Origin: a bacterium
GTDB taxonomy: Bacteria; Krumholzibacteriota; Krumholzibacteriia; LZORAL124-64-63
Assembly (NCBI GenBank): GCA_024231905.1
Contig: JAAEQC010000092.1
Coordinates: 276,726-340,725 of the forward strand
Direction: 5' to 3'
DNA length: 64,000 bases
Shown here piece by piece: positions 15,972 through 23,271 of the stretch. The notes under the pieces were generated by a model. That model did no database searches, was not told where the DNA came from, and worked only from the letters and a program-made list of their open reading frames with translations. Both the position numbers and the translations under genes were made by a program. Every line of letters starts with the position of its first letter. Position 1 is the first letter of the stretch.

Positions 15972-17033
15972 GTGGCGGAGGAAAGCAGTGGCGAACGGAC
16001 AGAACGGGCAACCGGTAAACGCCGTGAACAGGCTCGCAACAAGGGCCAGGTCGCCAAGAGCCAGGAGGTCACCGGGGCCTTCCTGCTGCTGGTGGGGCTC
16101 ACCGTACTCGTGGCCAGCGGCAGCCATTTCGTCCGGACCATGGGCCGCAACGCCACCTACCTCTTCAGCCAGGCGCACAGCCTCGAGGCCACCGGCACGG
16201 GCGGGGTCCGGGAATTGCTCGTGGGCAACCTGGAGGTGCTGGTCACGGTCATGGCGCCGCTCATGTTGGCGGTGCTGATCGCAGGTTTCGGGGCCAACGT
16301 CATGCAGGTGGGCTTCCACGCCAGCGCCGAGGCCCTGTCCTTCAAGGCGGAGAAGCTGAATCCCATCACGGGGATGAAGAAGTTCTTCCAGAAGACCACC
16401 TACTTCGACCTGGCAAAGAACTTCATCAAGATCGCGCTCATCACGCTGCTGGCCTGGTGGACCATCGATGGGCTGATGGCGGAACTGGCGGGAACGTCCC
16501 TGATCAGCGTGGCCGGTTTCGTGGCCGTGGGCAAGGGCAGCTTCATCAAGCTCATGGCGCGGCTGGTGGCCTTCGCGATCCTCGTCGCCCTCATCGACTG
16601 GTTCTGGCAGAAGTTCCAGTACGAGGAAAACCTCAAGATGAGCAAGCACGAAGTGAAGCAGGAGAACAAGGAGATGGAGGGTGACCCGCAGATCAAGGCC
16701 AGGATCCGCGGCCTCCAGTTCGAGATGGCGCGCAAGCGCATGCTGGCCGACGTGCCCACGGCCGATGTTGTGGTGACCAACCCGACCCACTTCGCGGTGG
16801 CTCTGAGGTACGAGACCGGCGGGGCGGCGCCCACGGTGGTGGCCAAAGGCCAGGATCACCTGGCGGCCATGATCAAGAAGATTGCCCGCAATTCCCGCGT
16901 GCCGGTCCTGGAGAACAAACCCCTGGCCCGGGCGCTCTACCGGCAGGTGGAGGTGGGGAAGACGATTCCCGAACACCTCTTCCAGGCCGTGGCCGAGGTC
17001 CTGGCGTACGTGTACCGGCTTAAGAAGGCTTGA
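15972..17033 (+). CDS. flhB: FlhB, substrate-specificity switch of flagellar export
   Basis: FlhB (353 aa) has a charged N-terminus (ESSGERTERATGKRREQARNKGQVAKS), four membrane helices (about 33-50, 88-112, 150-170, 195-215) and a cytoplasmic domain with the self-cleavage motif NPTH at residues 270-273. Cleavage between N and P changes export from hook to filament substrates after the FliK signal. Start GTG, with GGAGGTGA just upstream. flhA follows after 15 bases. Confidence 0.97.
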   Translation: MAEESSGERTERATGKRREQARNKGQVAKSQEVTGAFLLLVGLTVLVASGSHFVRTMGRNATYLFSQAHSLEATGTGGVRELLVGNLEVLVTVMAPLMLAVLIAGFGANVMQVGFHASAEALSFKAEKLNPITGMKKFFQKTTYFDLAKNFIKIALITLLAWWTIDGLMAELAGTSLISVAGFVAVGKGSFIKLMARLVAFAILVALIDWFWQKFQYEENLKMSKHEVKQENKEMEGDPQIKARIRGLQFEMARKRMLADVPTADVVVTNPTHFAVALRYETGGAAPTVVAKGQDHLAAMIKKIARNSRVPVLENKPLARALYRQVEVGKTIPEHLFQAVAEVLAYVYRLKKA

Positions 17034-17048
17034 TAAGGAGAACGAGGT

Positions 17049-19166
17049 TTGGAACAGGACAGGGTCATCGACAGGGATCTGGTGCTCGCCAACAGCAACG
17101 TGCTGAGCGCGGTGGCGGTGATGGTCATCCTCGGCCTCATGGTCGTGCCCGTCCCGCCGGTGCTGTTGGATCTCATGCTGACCTTCAGCATCGCTTTCAG
17201 CGTGACGGTCCTGCTGGTGGCCCTCTACCTCAAGGAGCCCCTGCAGTTCAACTCCTTCCCGTCCCTGCTGCTCATCCTTACGCTCACCCGGCTCTCTCTC
17301 AACGTGGCGTCCACCCGGCTCATTCTCAGCACGGGAGGGGCAGGTCAGGTCATCCAGAGCTTCGGCGACTTCGTGGTGGGCGGCAACTACGTCATCGGCA
17401 TCATCGTCTTCACGATCCTCGTGGTGATCAACTTCATGGTCATCACCAAGGGCTCCGGGCGCATCGCCGAGGTGGCGGCGCGCTTCACCCTGGACGCCAT
17501 GCCCGGCAAACAGATGGCCATCGACGCGGACCTGAACGCCGGCCTCATCAACGAAGCCCAGGCCCGGTCGCGCCGCCTGGAGATCGCCCAGGAGGCGGAG
17601 TTCTTCGGCGCCATGGACGGCGCCAGCAAATTCGTCAAGGGCGACGCCATCGCCGGCATCGTCATCACCGTTGTCAATATCGCCGCCGGCTTCGTCATCG
17701 GCATGCTGCAGATGGGGCTGCCCGCGGGCGAGGCCCTGACCCGCTTCACCGTGCTGACCGTCGGTGACGGCCTGGTGAGCCAGATCCCGGCGCTGCTCGT
17801 GTCCACATCGGCCGGCATGGTGGTCACGCGCTCCAGCAGCGAGTACAACCTGGGCCAGACCATCACCCTGCAGATCTTCCGCCAGCGCAAGGCCCTGTAC
17901 CTGGCCGCCGGCGCCATGGCCGTGCTGGGACTGATCCCGGGCCTGCCCACTGTGCCGTTCCTGATCTTCGCGGTCCTGACCGCCCTGTCCGGCCTGGTCA
18001 TGGGCCGCCGGGTGGAGGAGTTCGACAACGAACAGTCGGCGGAGGAAGAGGCCCAGCGCGAGGCAGCCACCGAAACCGCGGAAGAGCCCGAGGGACTCCG
18101 CGGTGAGGACCTCTTCGTGCTCGACCGCCTGGAACTGGAGATCGGCTACGGCCTGATCACCCTGGTGGACGAGGCCAAGGGCGGCGATCTGCTCCAGCGC
18201 ATCGGCAACATCCGCAAGCAGGTGGGCGCGGAACTGGGCGTCTTCGTGCACCCGATCCGCGTGCGGGACAACCTGCAGCTGCCGGCCAACCATTACGTGA
18301 TCAAGCTCAAGGGCGTCGAAGTGGCGCGGGCCGAGTTGCAGACGGGTCTGCTGCTCGCCATGAGCACCCGCGCCGACGCCGGCGAGCTGGACGGTTCGCC
18401 CACCGTGGAACCGGCCTTCAACCTGCCTGCCCTGTGGATCGAACGCGACAACAAGGACACGGCCGAACGGGAAGGCTACACCGTGGTCGAGCCGGCCGGG
18501 GTGCTGGCCACCCACATGTCCGAGCTCATCCGCAGCCACGCCGACGAATTGCTCAGCCGCCAGGACGTCAAGGACATGTGCGAGTCCGTGCGCGAGTTCG
18601 CGCCTGCCCTGGTGGAAGATCTCATTCCCGATAAGGTGCCCGTCAACACCCTGCACAACGTGCTGCGGTCCCTGCTGCACGAACGCATCCCCATCAAGGA
18701 CATCGTGACCATCCTCGAGACCCTCGCCAACTACGGGGGCTCGAGCCTGGGCCAGGACTTCCTCGTGGGCAAGGTGCGCGAGTCCCTGGGCCGATCCATC
18801 ACGTCGCTCTTCACGGCGGAGGACAACCAACTGCACGTGGTCTCCCTCCACCCGGAGGTGGAGTCCGCATTCATGCAGGCGGGCCGGGATTCGGAACAGG
18901 GCGGCGGCGTCGCCCTGGATCCGGCCTTCACCCAAGAATTCCTGGCGCGGCTCGAGGGCGTGTTGCGGACGGCCTACGGGTCCGGTCCGCCGCCGGTCCT
19001 GCTGGTGCCGACGCCCATCCGACTTTTCGTCAAGCGGCTCGTGGAGCCGACCTACCCCAACTTGGCCGTCATGGGCTATTCCGAGGTCGCGTCCTCGGCT
19101 CGTGTCCAGTCGGCGGGAACGGTGGTGACCCATGGAAACCCTCAGGAACGACTCGCCACGGGGTGA
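17049..19166 (+). CDS. flhA: FlhA, flagellar export apparatus ion-driven component
   Basis: FlhA (705 aa) is the nonameric export protein that uses the proton gradient. The N-terminal half has eight hydrophobic segments and the FHIPEP cytoplasmic loop (ITKGSGRIAEVAARFTLDAMPGKQMAIDADLNAG near residues 140-165). The C-terminal cytoplasmic domain (about 365-700) has the usual subdomain order and the conserved NLAVMGYSE near its end. Start TTG with AACGAGG upstream. The C-terminal 35 bases overlap flhF. Confidence 0.97.
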   Translation: MEQDRVIDRDLVLANSNVLSAVAVMVILGLMVVPVPPVLLDLMLTFSIAFSVTVLLVALYLKEPLQFNSFPSLLLILTLTRLSLNVASTRLILSTGGAGQVIQSFGDFVVGGNYVIGIIVFTILVVINFMVITKGSGRIAEVAARFTLDAMPGKQMAIDADLNAGLINEAQARSRRLEIAQEAEFFGAMDGASKFVKGDAIAGIVITVVNIAAGFVIGMLQMGLPAGEALTRFTVLTVGDGLVSQIPALLVSTSAGMVVTRSSSEYNLGQTITLQIFRQRKALYLAAGAMAVLGLIPGLPTVPFLIFAVLTALSGLVMGRRVEEFDNEQSAEEEAQREAATETAEEPEGLRGEDLFVLDRLELEIGYGLITLVDEAKGGDLLQRIGNIRKQVGAELGVFVHPIRVRDNLQLPANHYVIKLKGVEVARAELQTGLLLAMSTRADAGELDGSPTVEPAFNLPALWIERDNKDTAEREGYTVVEPAGVLATHMSELIRSHADELLSRQDVKDMCESVREFAPALVEDLIPDKVPVNTLHNVLRSLLHERIPIKDIVTILETLANYGGSSLGQDFLVGKVRESLGRSITSLFTAEDNQLHVVSLHPEVESAFMQAGRDSEQGGGVALDPAFTQEFLARLEGVLRTAYGSGPPPVLLVPTPIRLFVKRLVEPTYPNLAVMGYSEVASSARVQSAGTVVTHGNPQERLATG

Positions 19167-20259
19167 CGGCGGCACGGTGAAAGTGCGCGCGGCTTCCCTG
19201 CAGGAGGCCTACCGGCAGGTCCGACGCGAGTTCGGCGGCGACGCCGAGATCCTGGGCTCCCGCAGCGTAGGCCGCCATCGCGGCCTGGGCCCCGACCGGG
19301 ACCGCTCGGTGGAAGTCACTGTGCGGGTCGGCGGCGCGGATGACGTTACCCGGCGCGGGCCCGAGGCAGGCACCGAGGAGCTCATGCGCGAAGTGGATCG
19401 CATCGAGGAACTCATCGAGACCGTGGTCCGTCGCCAGGCGGAACTGCAGTCGGCCGAAGCGGGCCTGCGGGACATGCCCGTGGCCGCCACCCTGCTGGAC
19501 GCGGGTGCCAGCGCGGGTACCGTGCGCCATCTGCTGACCCGCTTCCGCGCCGAGACGGATCGTGATCCGGCAGACCGGGAGGCGTTCGTGGCCTGGCTCG
19601 GCCAGGTGCTGCCCGCCGGCAACTGCGGCTGGACGGACTTCTCCGGTTGCCACGCCTTCCTGGGCCAAGACGGCTGCGGCCGTACGGGCCTCGTACTCGA
19701 GGCGGCGACGCGCCTGCAACAGGAGGGACGGCGGGTGCTGGTCCTGGCGGTCATGCCCGCCCACGGCGGCGAGATACGCCGCCTGCAGACGGCGGCGGCG
19801 GCAGGGAAATTCGACGCGGCGGTCATCCAGAAGGCCGAACGCCTGGAAGCCGTGGCGGACCAGTTCGCCGGCTACGACGCCGTGCTCATCGACCTGCCCG
19901 CCCTGGAGGAACCGGCCATGGCAGCCGGCGGCACGCTCCACGCCTGGCTCGCGTCCAACGGCTCCTTCCACCGCCACTTCGTGCTGCCCCTGGACGGGGA
20001 CGCCCGCGACCTGGCCGACCTGGCGCCTGTGGCGCGCTCCTGGAACTGCGATTGGTCCGCGGCCACGCGCACGGACGCCTCGCGACGCTGGGGCAAGCTC
20101 CTGGACCTGGACCGCTCCTTCGGCCTGCCCTGGTCGGTGCATCGGGGACGCGACGGACTGGAAGTGGCCGCCTCGCGCCACCTCATGGACCGGATCCTAG
20201 GCGCCGGCGAGACGACCTTCGAGTCCGGTACCTGGCTCGATGGGGAGGAGGCTGAGTGA
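19132..20259 (+). CDS. flhF: FlhF-like protein with destroyed GTPase motifs
   Basis: The product (375 aa) occupies the flhF position and begins like FlhF (VKVRAASLQEAYRQVRREFGGDAEILGSR at about 16-44), followed by a variable basic/charged linker and an SRP-type NG region from about 115. The GTPase motifs are broken: the P-loop GxTGxGKTTT reads GQDGCGRTGL (178-187, Lys to Arg at 184), the DTYR block reads AVMPAHGG, DTAGR reads DLPALEE (254-260) and TKLDE reads TRTDAS. FlhF normally is an SRP-like GTPase that places the flagellum at the pole with FlhG. This copy probably cannot bind or hydrolyse GTP normally. The frame is intact and codon use is like its neighbours, so it is not a decaying gene. 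Confidence 0.8.
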   Translation: METLRNDSPRGDGGTVKVRAASLQEAYRQVRREFGGDAEILGSRSVGRHRGLGPDRDRSVEVTVRVGGADDVTRRGPEAGTEELMREVDRIEELIETVVRRQAELQSAEAGLRDMPVAATLLDAGASAGTVRHLLTRFRAETDRDPADREAFVAWLGQVLPAGNCGWTDFSGCHAFLGQDGCGRTGLVLEAATRLQQEGRRVLVLAVMPAHGGEIRRLQTAAAAGKFDAAVIQKAERLEAVADQFAGYDAVLIDLPALEEPAMAAGGTLHAWLASNGSFHRHFVLPLDGDARDLADLAPVARSWNCDWSAATRTDASRRWGKLLDLDRSFGLPWSVHRGRDGLEVAASRHLMDRILGAGETTFESGTWLDGEEAE

Positions 20260-20486
20260 TGCAGCGCGCGATCCAGATCCTGGCTCTCGGGGCCGCCCTG
20301 TTGGTCGTCGTGGCCGGCATCTGGCAGTCCTGGGCCCTGGTGACCACGCTCAAGCGGCTGGTCCTGGCCTACCTGGCCTTCTTCTTTCTCGGCTCCGTCG
20401 GCGCCTTGTCCGTACGCGCCGGGGCCTTGTTCGGAGGCGGTGGCAAGGAGGGCAAAGAACGTCGGCTGCGCGGCCGAAAGGCCTGA
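20259..20486 (+). CDS. Small two-helix membrane protein at the flhG position
   Basis: A 75-aa protein of unknown function. It consists of two hydrophobic segments (about 5-23 and 32-52) joined by a short polar turn (QSWALVTTLKR) and a Gly/Lys/Arg-rich cytoplasmic tail. GGGGAGGAG precedes the ATG, which overlaps the flhF stop (TGATG), so translation is coupled to flhF. In most flagellar operons this position is held by the MinD-like ATPase gene flhG (ylxH, fleN). No family is recognised; a membrane partner of the FlhF-like protein is a guess from position. Confidence 0.7.
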   Translation: MQRAIQILALGAALLVVVAGIWQSWALVTTLKRLVLAYLAFFFLGSVGALSVRAGALFGGGGKEGKERRLRGRKA

Positions 20487-20505
20487 GCCGCGAGACCTGA
20501 ACCGA

Positions 20506-20520
20506 TGGCATGCTTCGTGC
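20506..20520 (+). promoter_or_regulatory. sigma-54 (-24/-12) promoter of fliA
   Basis: TGGCATGCTTCGTGC matches the consensus at 13 of 15 places (T for C in the -24 box, G for T in the -12 box) and keeps GG (20507-20508) and GC (20519-20520) 10 bases apart. It lies 37 bases before the fliA ATG, the same distance as in fliP. It places the sigma-28 gene under sigma-54 control, as in Pseudomonas and Vibrio hierarchies. Confidence 0.65.
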
Positions 20521-20557
20521 AGTACGTAGGCGCACACCACACCAGAAAGGTCGAGAC

Positions 20558-21529
20558 ATGACGGAAACGGCGCTCATCGCCCACCACGACGTCTGGAAAC
20601 GCTGCCAAGGAGAGAGCAGTGACGACGCCCGCCGCGAACTGGTCAACATCTATTCGCGGATCGTCAAGTACGTCGCCGGGCGCATGGCCATCGGTCTGCC
20701 CCACTACGTGGAATTCAACGATCTCATCTCCGCCGGTCTACTCGGCCTCATCCAGGCCATCGACAACTTCGACCCGGAGCGGGGCATCAAGTTCGAGACC
20801 TACGCCATCCCGCGCATCCGCGGTTCCATACTCGACGAGCTGCGGAGCCAGGACTGGTTCCCCCGTTCGCTCCGACGCAAGGCGAAGCAGCTGGAGGAGG
20901 CTTACACGCGCCTGGAGACACGACTGGGCCGTCCCGCCACCGACGCCGAGGTAGCCCGGGAGGTAGGCGTCGACCTGGAGGAGTTCGACGGACTCATCGG
21001 CGAGGTCTCCATCGCCACCATCATGTCTCTGGACGCCGACACCTCCGGCGACGAGAACGAAGGTTCGTCCTGCCTGGGCGACTACCTGGCTGACCCCAAG
21101 ACCGAGGATGTTGAGCAGGTGCTGGCCCGCCGCGAGATGAAGGATCTCATCGGCCGTCGCATGAACGAACTGCCCGAGAAGGAACAGCTCGTCCTGGTGC
21201 TCTACTACTTCGAGGAACTGACCCTCAAGGAGATCGGCGAGATCCTGGACGTGACCGAGAGCCGGGTGTGCCAGATCCACACCAAGGCCATCCTGCGGCT
21301 CAAGAGCAAGATCCAGCGGCACGAGGGCAAGCGCTCCATCGGACAGATCACCCGGGAGATCAAGAGCCGGACTTCGGATCGCGATCCGGAAGACGAGCCC
21401 CTGCCCGTGCCCGAGACGGCGCGGCGCCTGGAACCGGTCAACGTGATGGCGTGCCTGACGGTGTGCCAGTTCAGCGCTTGCCTGGCCTGGCTGACCCATG
21501 GACCCACCGGTATCTTCCTGGCCGGGTAG
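20558..21529 (+). CDS. fliA: FliA, flagellar sigma-28 factor with C-terminal extension
   Basis: FliA (323 aa) directs transcription of late flagellar genes. Regions 2, 3 and 4 are clear: RIVKYVAGRMAIGLPHYVEFNDLISAGLLGLIQAIDNFD, FETYAIPRIRGSILDELRSQDW and the region 4 helix-turn-helix LTLKEIGEILDVTESRVCQIHTKAI, ending near residue 253. After that comes an extra tail of ~70 residues: a charged part and then a hydrophobic end with three evenly spaced Cys (MACLTVCQFSAC). The FliA/SigD family usually ends soon after region 4. The ATG at 20558 follows AGAAAGG; the upstream in-frame start at 20510 would lie inside the promoter. No anti-sigma factor gene (flgM) is in the window. Confidence 0.95.
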   Translation: MTETALIAHHDVWKRCQGESSDDARRELVNIYSRIVKYVAGRMAIGLPHYVEFNDLISAGLLGLIQAIDNFDPERGIKFETYAIPRIRGSILDELRSQDWFPRSLRRKAKQLEEAYTRLETRLGRPATDAEVAREVGVDLEEFDGLIGEVSIATIMSLDADTSGDENEGSSCLGDYLADPKTEDVEQVLARREMKDLIGRRMNELPEKEQLVLVLYYFEELTLKEIGEILDVTESRVCQIHTKAILRLKSKIQRHEGKRSIGQITREIKSRTSDRDPEDEPLPVPETARRLEPVNVMACLTVCQFSACLAWLTHGPTGIFLAG

Positions 21530-21550
21530 CGAAAGCGGGGTGATGAGCAC

Positions 21551-21889
21551 ATGGCCGGTGACGGAGTATCGTTGCCACAGACCATCGCCCAGATGGGCCA
21601 GGTCGCCAAGACCCAGGCCAAGGGCCAGCACCAGTCCCAGCCGGTGGCGCCGTTCAGCGAGCAGCTGGACAAGCAGGAGGAACTGCGCGTCAAGCGGGTG
21701 AAGGAGACCGAGGCGGCCGACAAGCAGAAGATCGAGCGGGAGGACGACGCGCCCGACAAGCGCCAGCGCCGGCGCAAGCGTCGCCGCCGGAAGATCGAGG
21801 CGCGCGACACCGAAGAACCGGAGACCACCGACGAAGACCAGGAGGTCCCCGAGGCCGAACTGGGCAACCTGGTGGACCTGCACGCCTGA
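21551..21889 (+). CDS. Unrecognised small charged flagellar-cluster protein
   Basis: A 112-aa soluble protein with no membrane segment. An N-terminal helix (LPQTIAQMGQVAKTQAKG) is followed by a Lys/Glu-rich helix, a very basic block (KRQRRRKRRRRK at about 72-83) and an acidic C-terminus ending GNLVDLHA. Codon use and GC match the neighbours, and a GGGGTGATG ribosome site precedes the ATG. It sits between fliA and a small membrane protein, so it may be co-transcribed with sigma-28. I do not recognise a family; binding to nucleic acid or to an acidic partner is only suggested by its charge. Confidence 0.7.
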   Translation: MAGDGVSLPQTIAQMGQVAKTQAKGQHQSQPVAPFSEQLDKQEELRVKRVKETEAADKQKIEREDDAPDKRQRRRKRRRRKIEARDTEEPETTDEDQEVPEAELGNLVDLHA

Positions 21890-21898
21890 GGAGTGATC

Positions 21899-22300
21899 AT
21901 GGACTGGAACGGCACCATCGAGACAGTACGGAACGCCTCGTCCCTCTACTGGGTCGCCGCAACCGCCATTGCCGGGGGAACGAGTCTACTGGCGGCCGCC
22001 TTCGTGCTCCACCTGCGGCGCCGTGTGCCTGGCCGCGTTCCGGCGCCGGCCGCTGCTACGGCCCCGCCACCGGTGGTCGTGCCGGTAGCCGGCGGCTATG
22101 CGCCGACGGCCTCCGCAACTCTCCCGAAACCGGCTCCCGGACCGGATCTTACCCCCGTCACCGCCCGCTTGGCATCCCTGGCCGACCGCCTGGAAGCGGT
22201 CCAGTCCGACCTGGCCGCCGCTTCGGCCACGACGGAGGGATCATTCCTAAAGGAAACACCAAGTCACGTCGAATACGTGTTCAGGACCGGAGAAGCCTGA
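21899..22300 (+). CDS. Small membrane-anchored protein downstream of fliA
   Basis: A 133-aa protein with one N-terminal membrane helix (about 20-40, LYWVAATAIAGGTSLLAAAFVLHL), a Pro/Ala-rich linker (about 45-85) and a C-terminal amphipathic/coiled-coil stretch (VTARLASLADRLEAVQSDLAAA) with a short tail. GAGGAG precedes the ATG at 21899. In Bacillus the gene after sigD is swrB/ylxL, also a bitopic small membrane protein with a coiled coil that helps basal-body assembly; this one has the same place and topology, but no clear sequence identity is visible. Function unknown. Confidence 0.7.
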   Translation: MDWNGTIETVRNASSLYWVAATAIAGGTSLLAAAFVLHLRRRVPGRVPAPAAATAPPPVVVPVAGGYAPTASATLPKPAPGPDLTPVTARLASLADRLEAVQSDLAAASATTEGSFLKETPSHVEYVFRTGEA

Positions 22301-22301
22301 T

Positions 22302-22323
22302 CCGGCGGTCGGAAAGCCGCCGG
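22302..22323 (+). other. Hairpin before the first HDOD gene
   Basis: CCGGCGG (22302-22308) and CCGCCGG (22317-22323) form a 7-bp stem directly after the preceding stop, without a U-run. It may be a weak terminator between the fliA module and the HDOD genes. Confidence 0.4.
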
Positions 22324-22361
22324 CAACGCTTCCCCTCGGGATTAGACATCCGGGAGAGCCC

Positions 22362-23261
22362 ATGAGCACGACGCAGGCCGCCGCCCGCGGAACGAACCCC
22401 CTCGCGGCGGACCAGGACAAGGGACAACTCGCTTCGGTCGTCCTGTCGACAAGGGACCTGCCCGCCATGCCCCACGTGGCGGCCAAGGTCCTCGAGTTGT
22501 CCTCTGATCCCGACACCTCAGCGTCCCAGATCCAGCAGGTCATCGCCGACGACCAGGCCATGACGGCGCGCATCCTCAAGATCGCCAACAGCGCCATGTA
22601 TTCCTGCAGTCGCCGGATCAAGACGCTCACCGACGCCATCGTCATGCTGGGTTTCAATTCCATCCGCAGCCTCGTGGTCACCAGCGCCGCCCGCAATCTC
22701 TACAACACGCGCGGTTCGGCTTCGGGCCTCAAGGAGCGGCTCATGTGGGAGCACTCCATCGGCTGCGCCTTCGCTTGCCGCCTTCTGATCCAGCCGCGTC
22801 TGCCCGGTCTGGCCGAGGAAGCCTTCCTGGCCGGCCTCATGCACGACATCGGCAAGCTCGTGCTCACCCAGCGCCTGCCGGCCCAGTTCGACACCATCGT
22901 CCAGACCGTCTACAACGAGAACCGCTCCTTCGTGGCGACGGAGCGGGAGCACCTGGGATTCGACCATACGCAGGTCGGAGCCATGCTCGTCAACAAGTGG
23001 AAGTTCTCGCCCGAACTCGAGTACGTCATCCTGCACCACCATGACGCGGAAGCCCTGTCCCCGGACCAGCCCCTGTTGCTGTACCTGGACCTGGCCAACC
23101 GCCTCTGCCACCAACTGGGCATCGGCTTCCAGGAGGATGGAACACTGGACGTGGTGGGCAGCGCCGCCAACGGGATCCTGGGCCTGGAGCCCTCGGTCTT
23201 CGACGAGACGGCGCAGGCCCTGCAGGAGACCCTCGAGAGCGAGATGGAGATCTTCATCTGA
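22362..23261 (+). CDS. HDOD-domain protein (first of a tandem pair)
   Basis: The product (299 aa) is an HDOD protein, a catalytically inert relative of HD phosphohydrolases used in signalling. After a ~30-residue leader comes the signature LPAMPHVAAKVLELSSDPDTSASQIQQVIADDQAMTARILKIANSAMY, then SIRSLVVTSAARNLY and a later HD-like helix block with LMHDIGKLVLTQRLP and HHHDAE. The HDIGK remains, as is common in HDOD. No other domain is attached. GGGAGAG precedes the ATG. HDOD proteins are known in flagellar-regulon and c-di-GMP signalling settings (for example Campylobacter CJ0248, Xanthomonas GsmR). Confidence 0.88.
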   Translation: MSTTQAAARGTNPLAADQDKGQLASVVLSTRDLPAMPHVAAKVLELSSDPDTSASQIQQVIADDQAMTARILKIANSAMYSCSRRIKTLTDAIVMLGFNSIRSLVVTSAARNLYNTRGSASGLKERLMWEHSIGCAFACRLLIQPRLPGLAEEAFLAGLMHDIGKLVLTQRLPAQFDTIVQTVYNENRSFVATEREHLGFDHTQVGAMLVNKWKFSPELEYVILHHHDAEALSPDQPLLLYLDLANRLCHQLGIGFQEDGTLDVVGSAANGILGLEPSVFDETAQALQETLESEMEIFI

Positions 23262-23271
23262 AGGAGCCGTC

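Noticed and set aside
15345..19175. A 1276-codon open frame on the - strand across fliR, flhB and flhA
   Set aside because: It lies antisense to three well-identified genes; the translation is His/Arg/Gln/Asp/Gly-rich without motifs, as expected from GC-rich antisense third-position bias.
20510..20557. Upstream extension of fliA by 16 codons
   Set aside because: It would overlap the -12 element and has no ribosome site; ATG 20558 gives the normal N-terminus.
21316..21529. FliA tail as a frameshift artefact
   Set aside because: Not provable here: the frame is open, GC use is normal, and no alternative frame restores a family ending, so it is reported as a real extension with a caveat.
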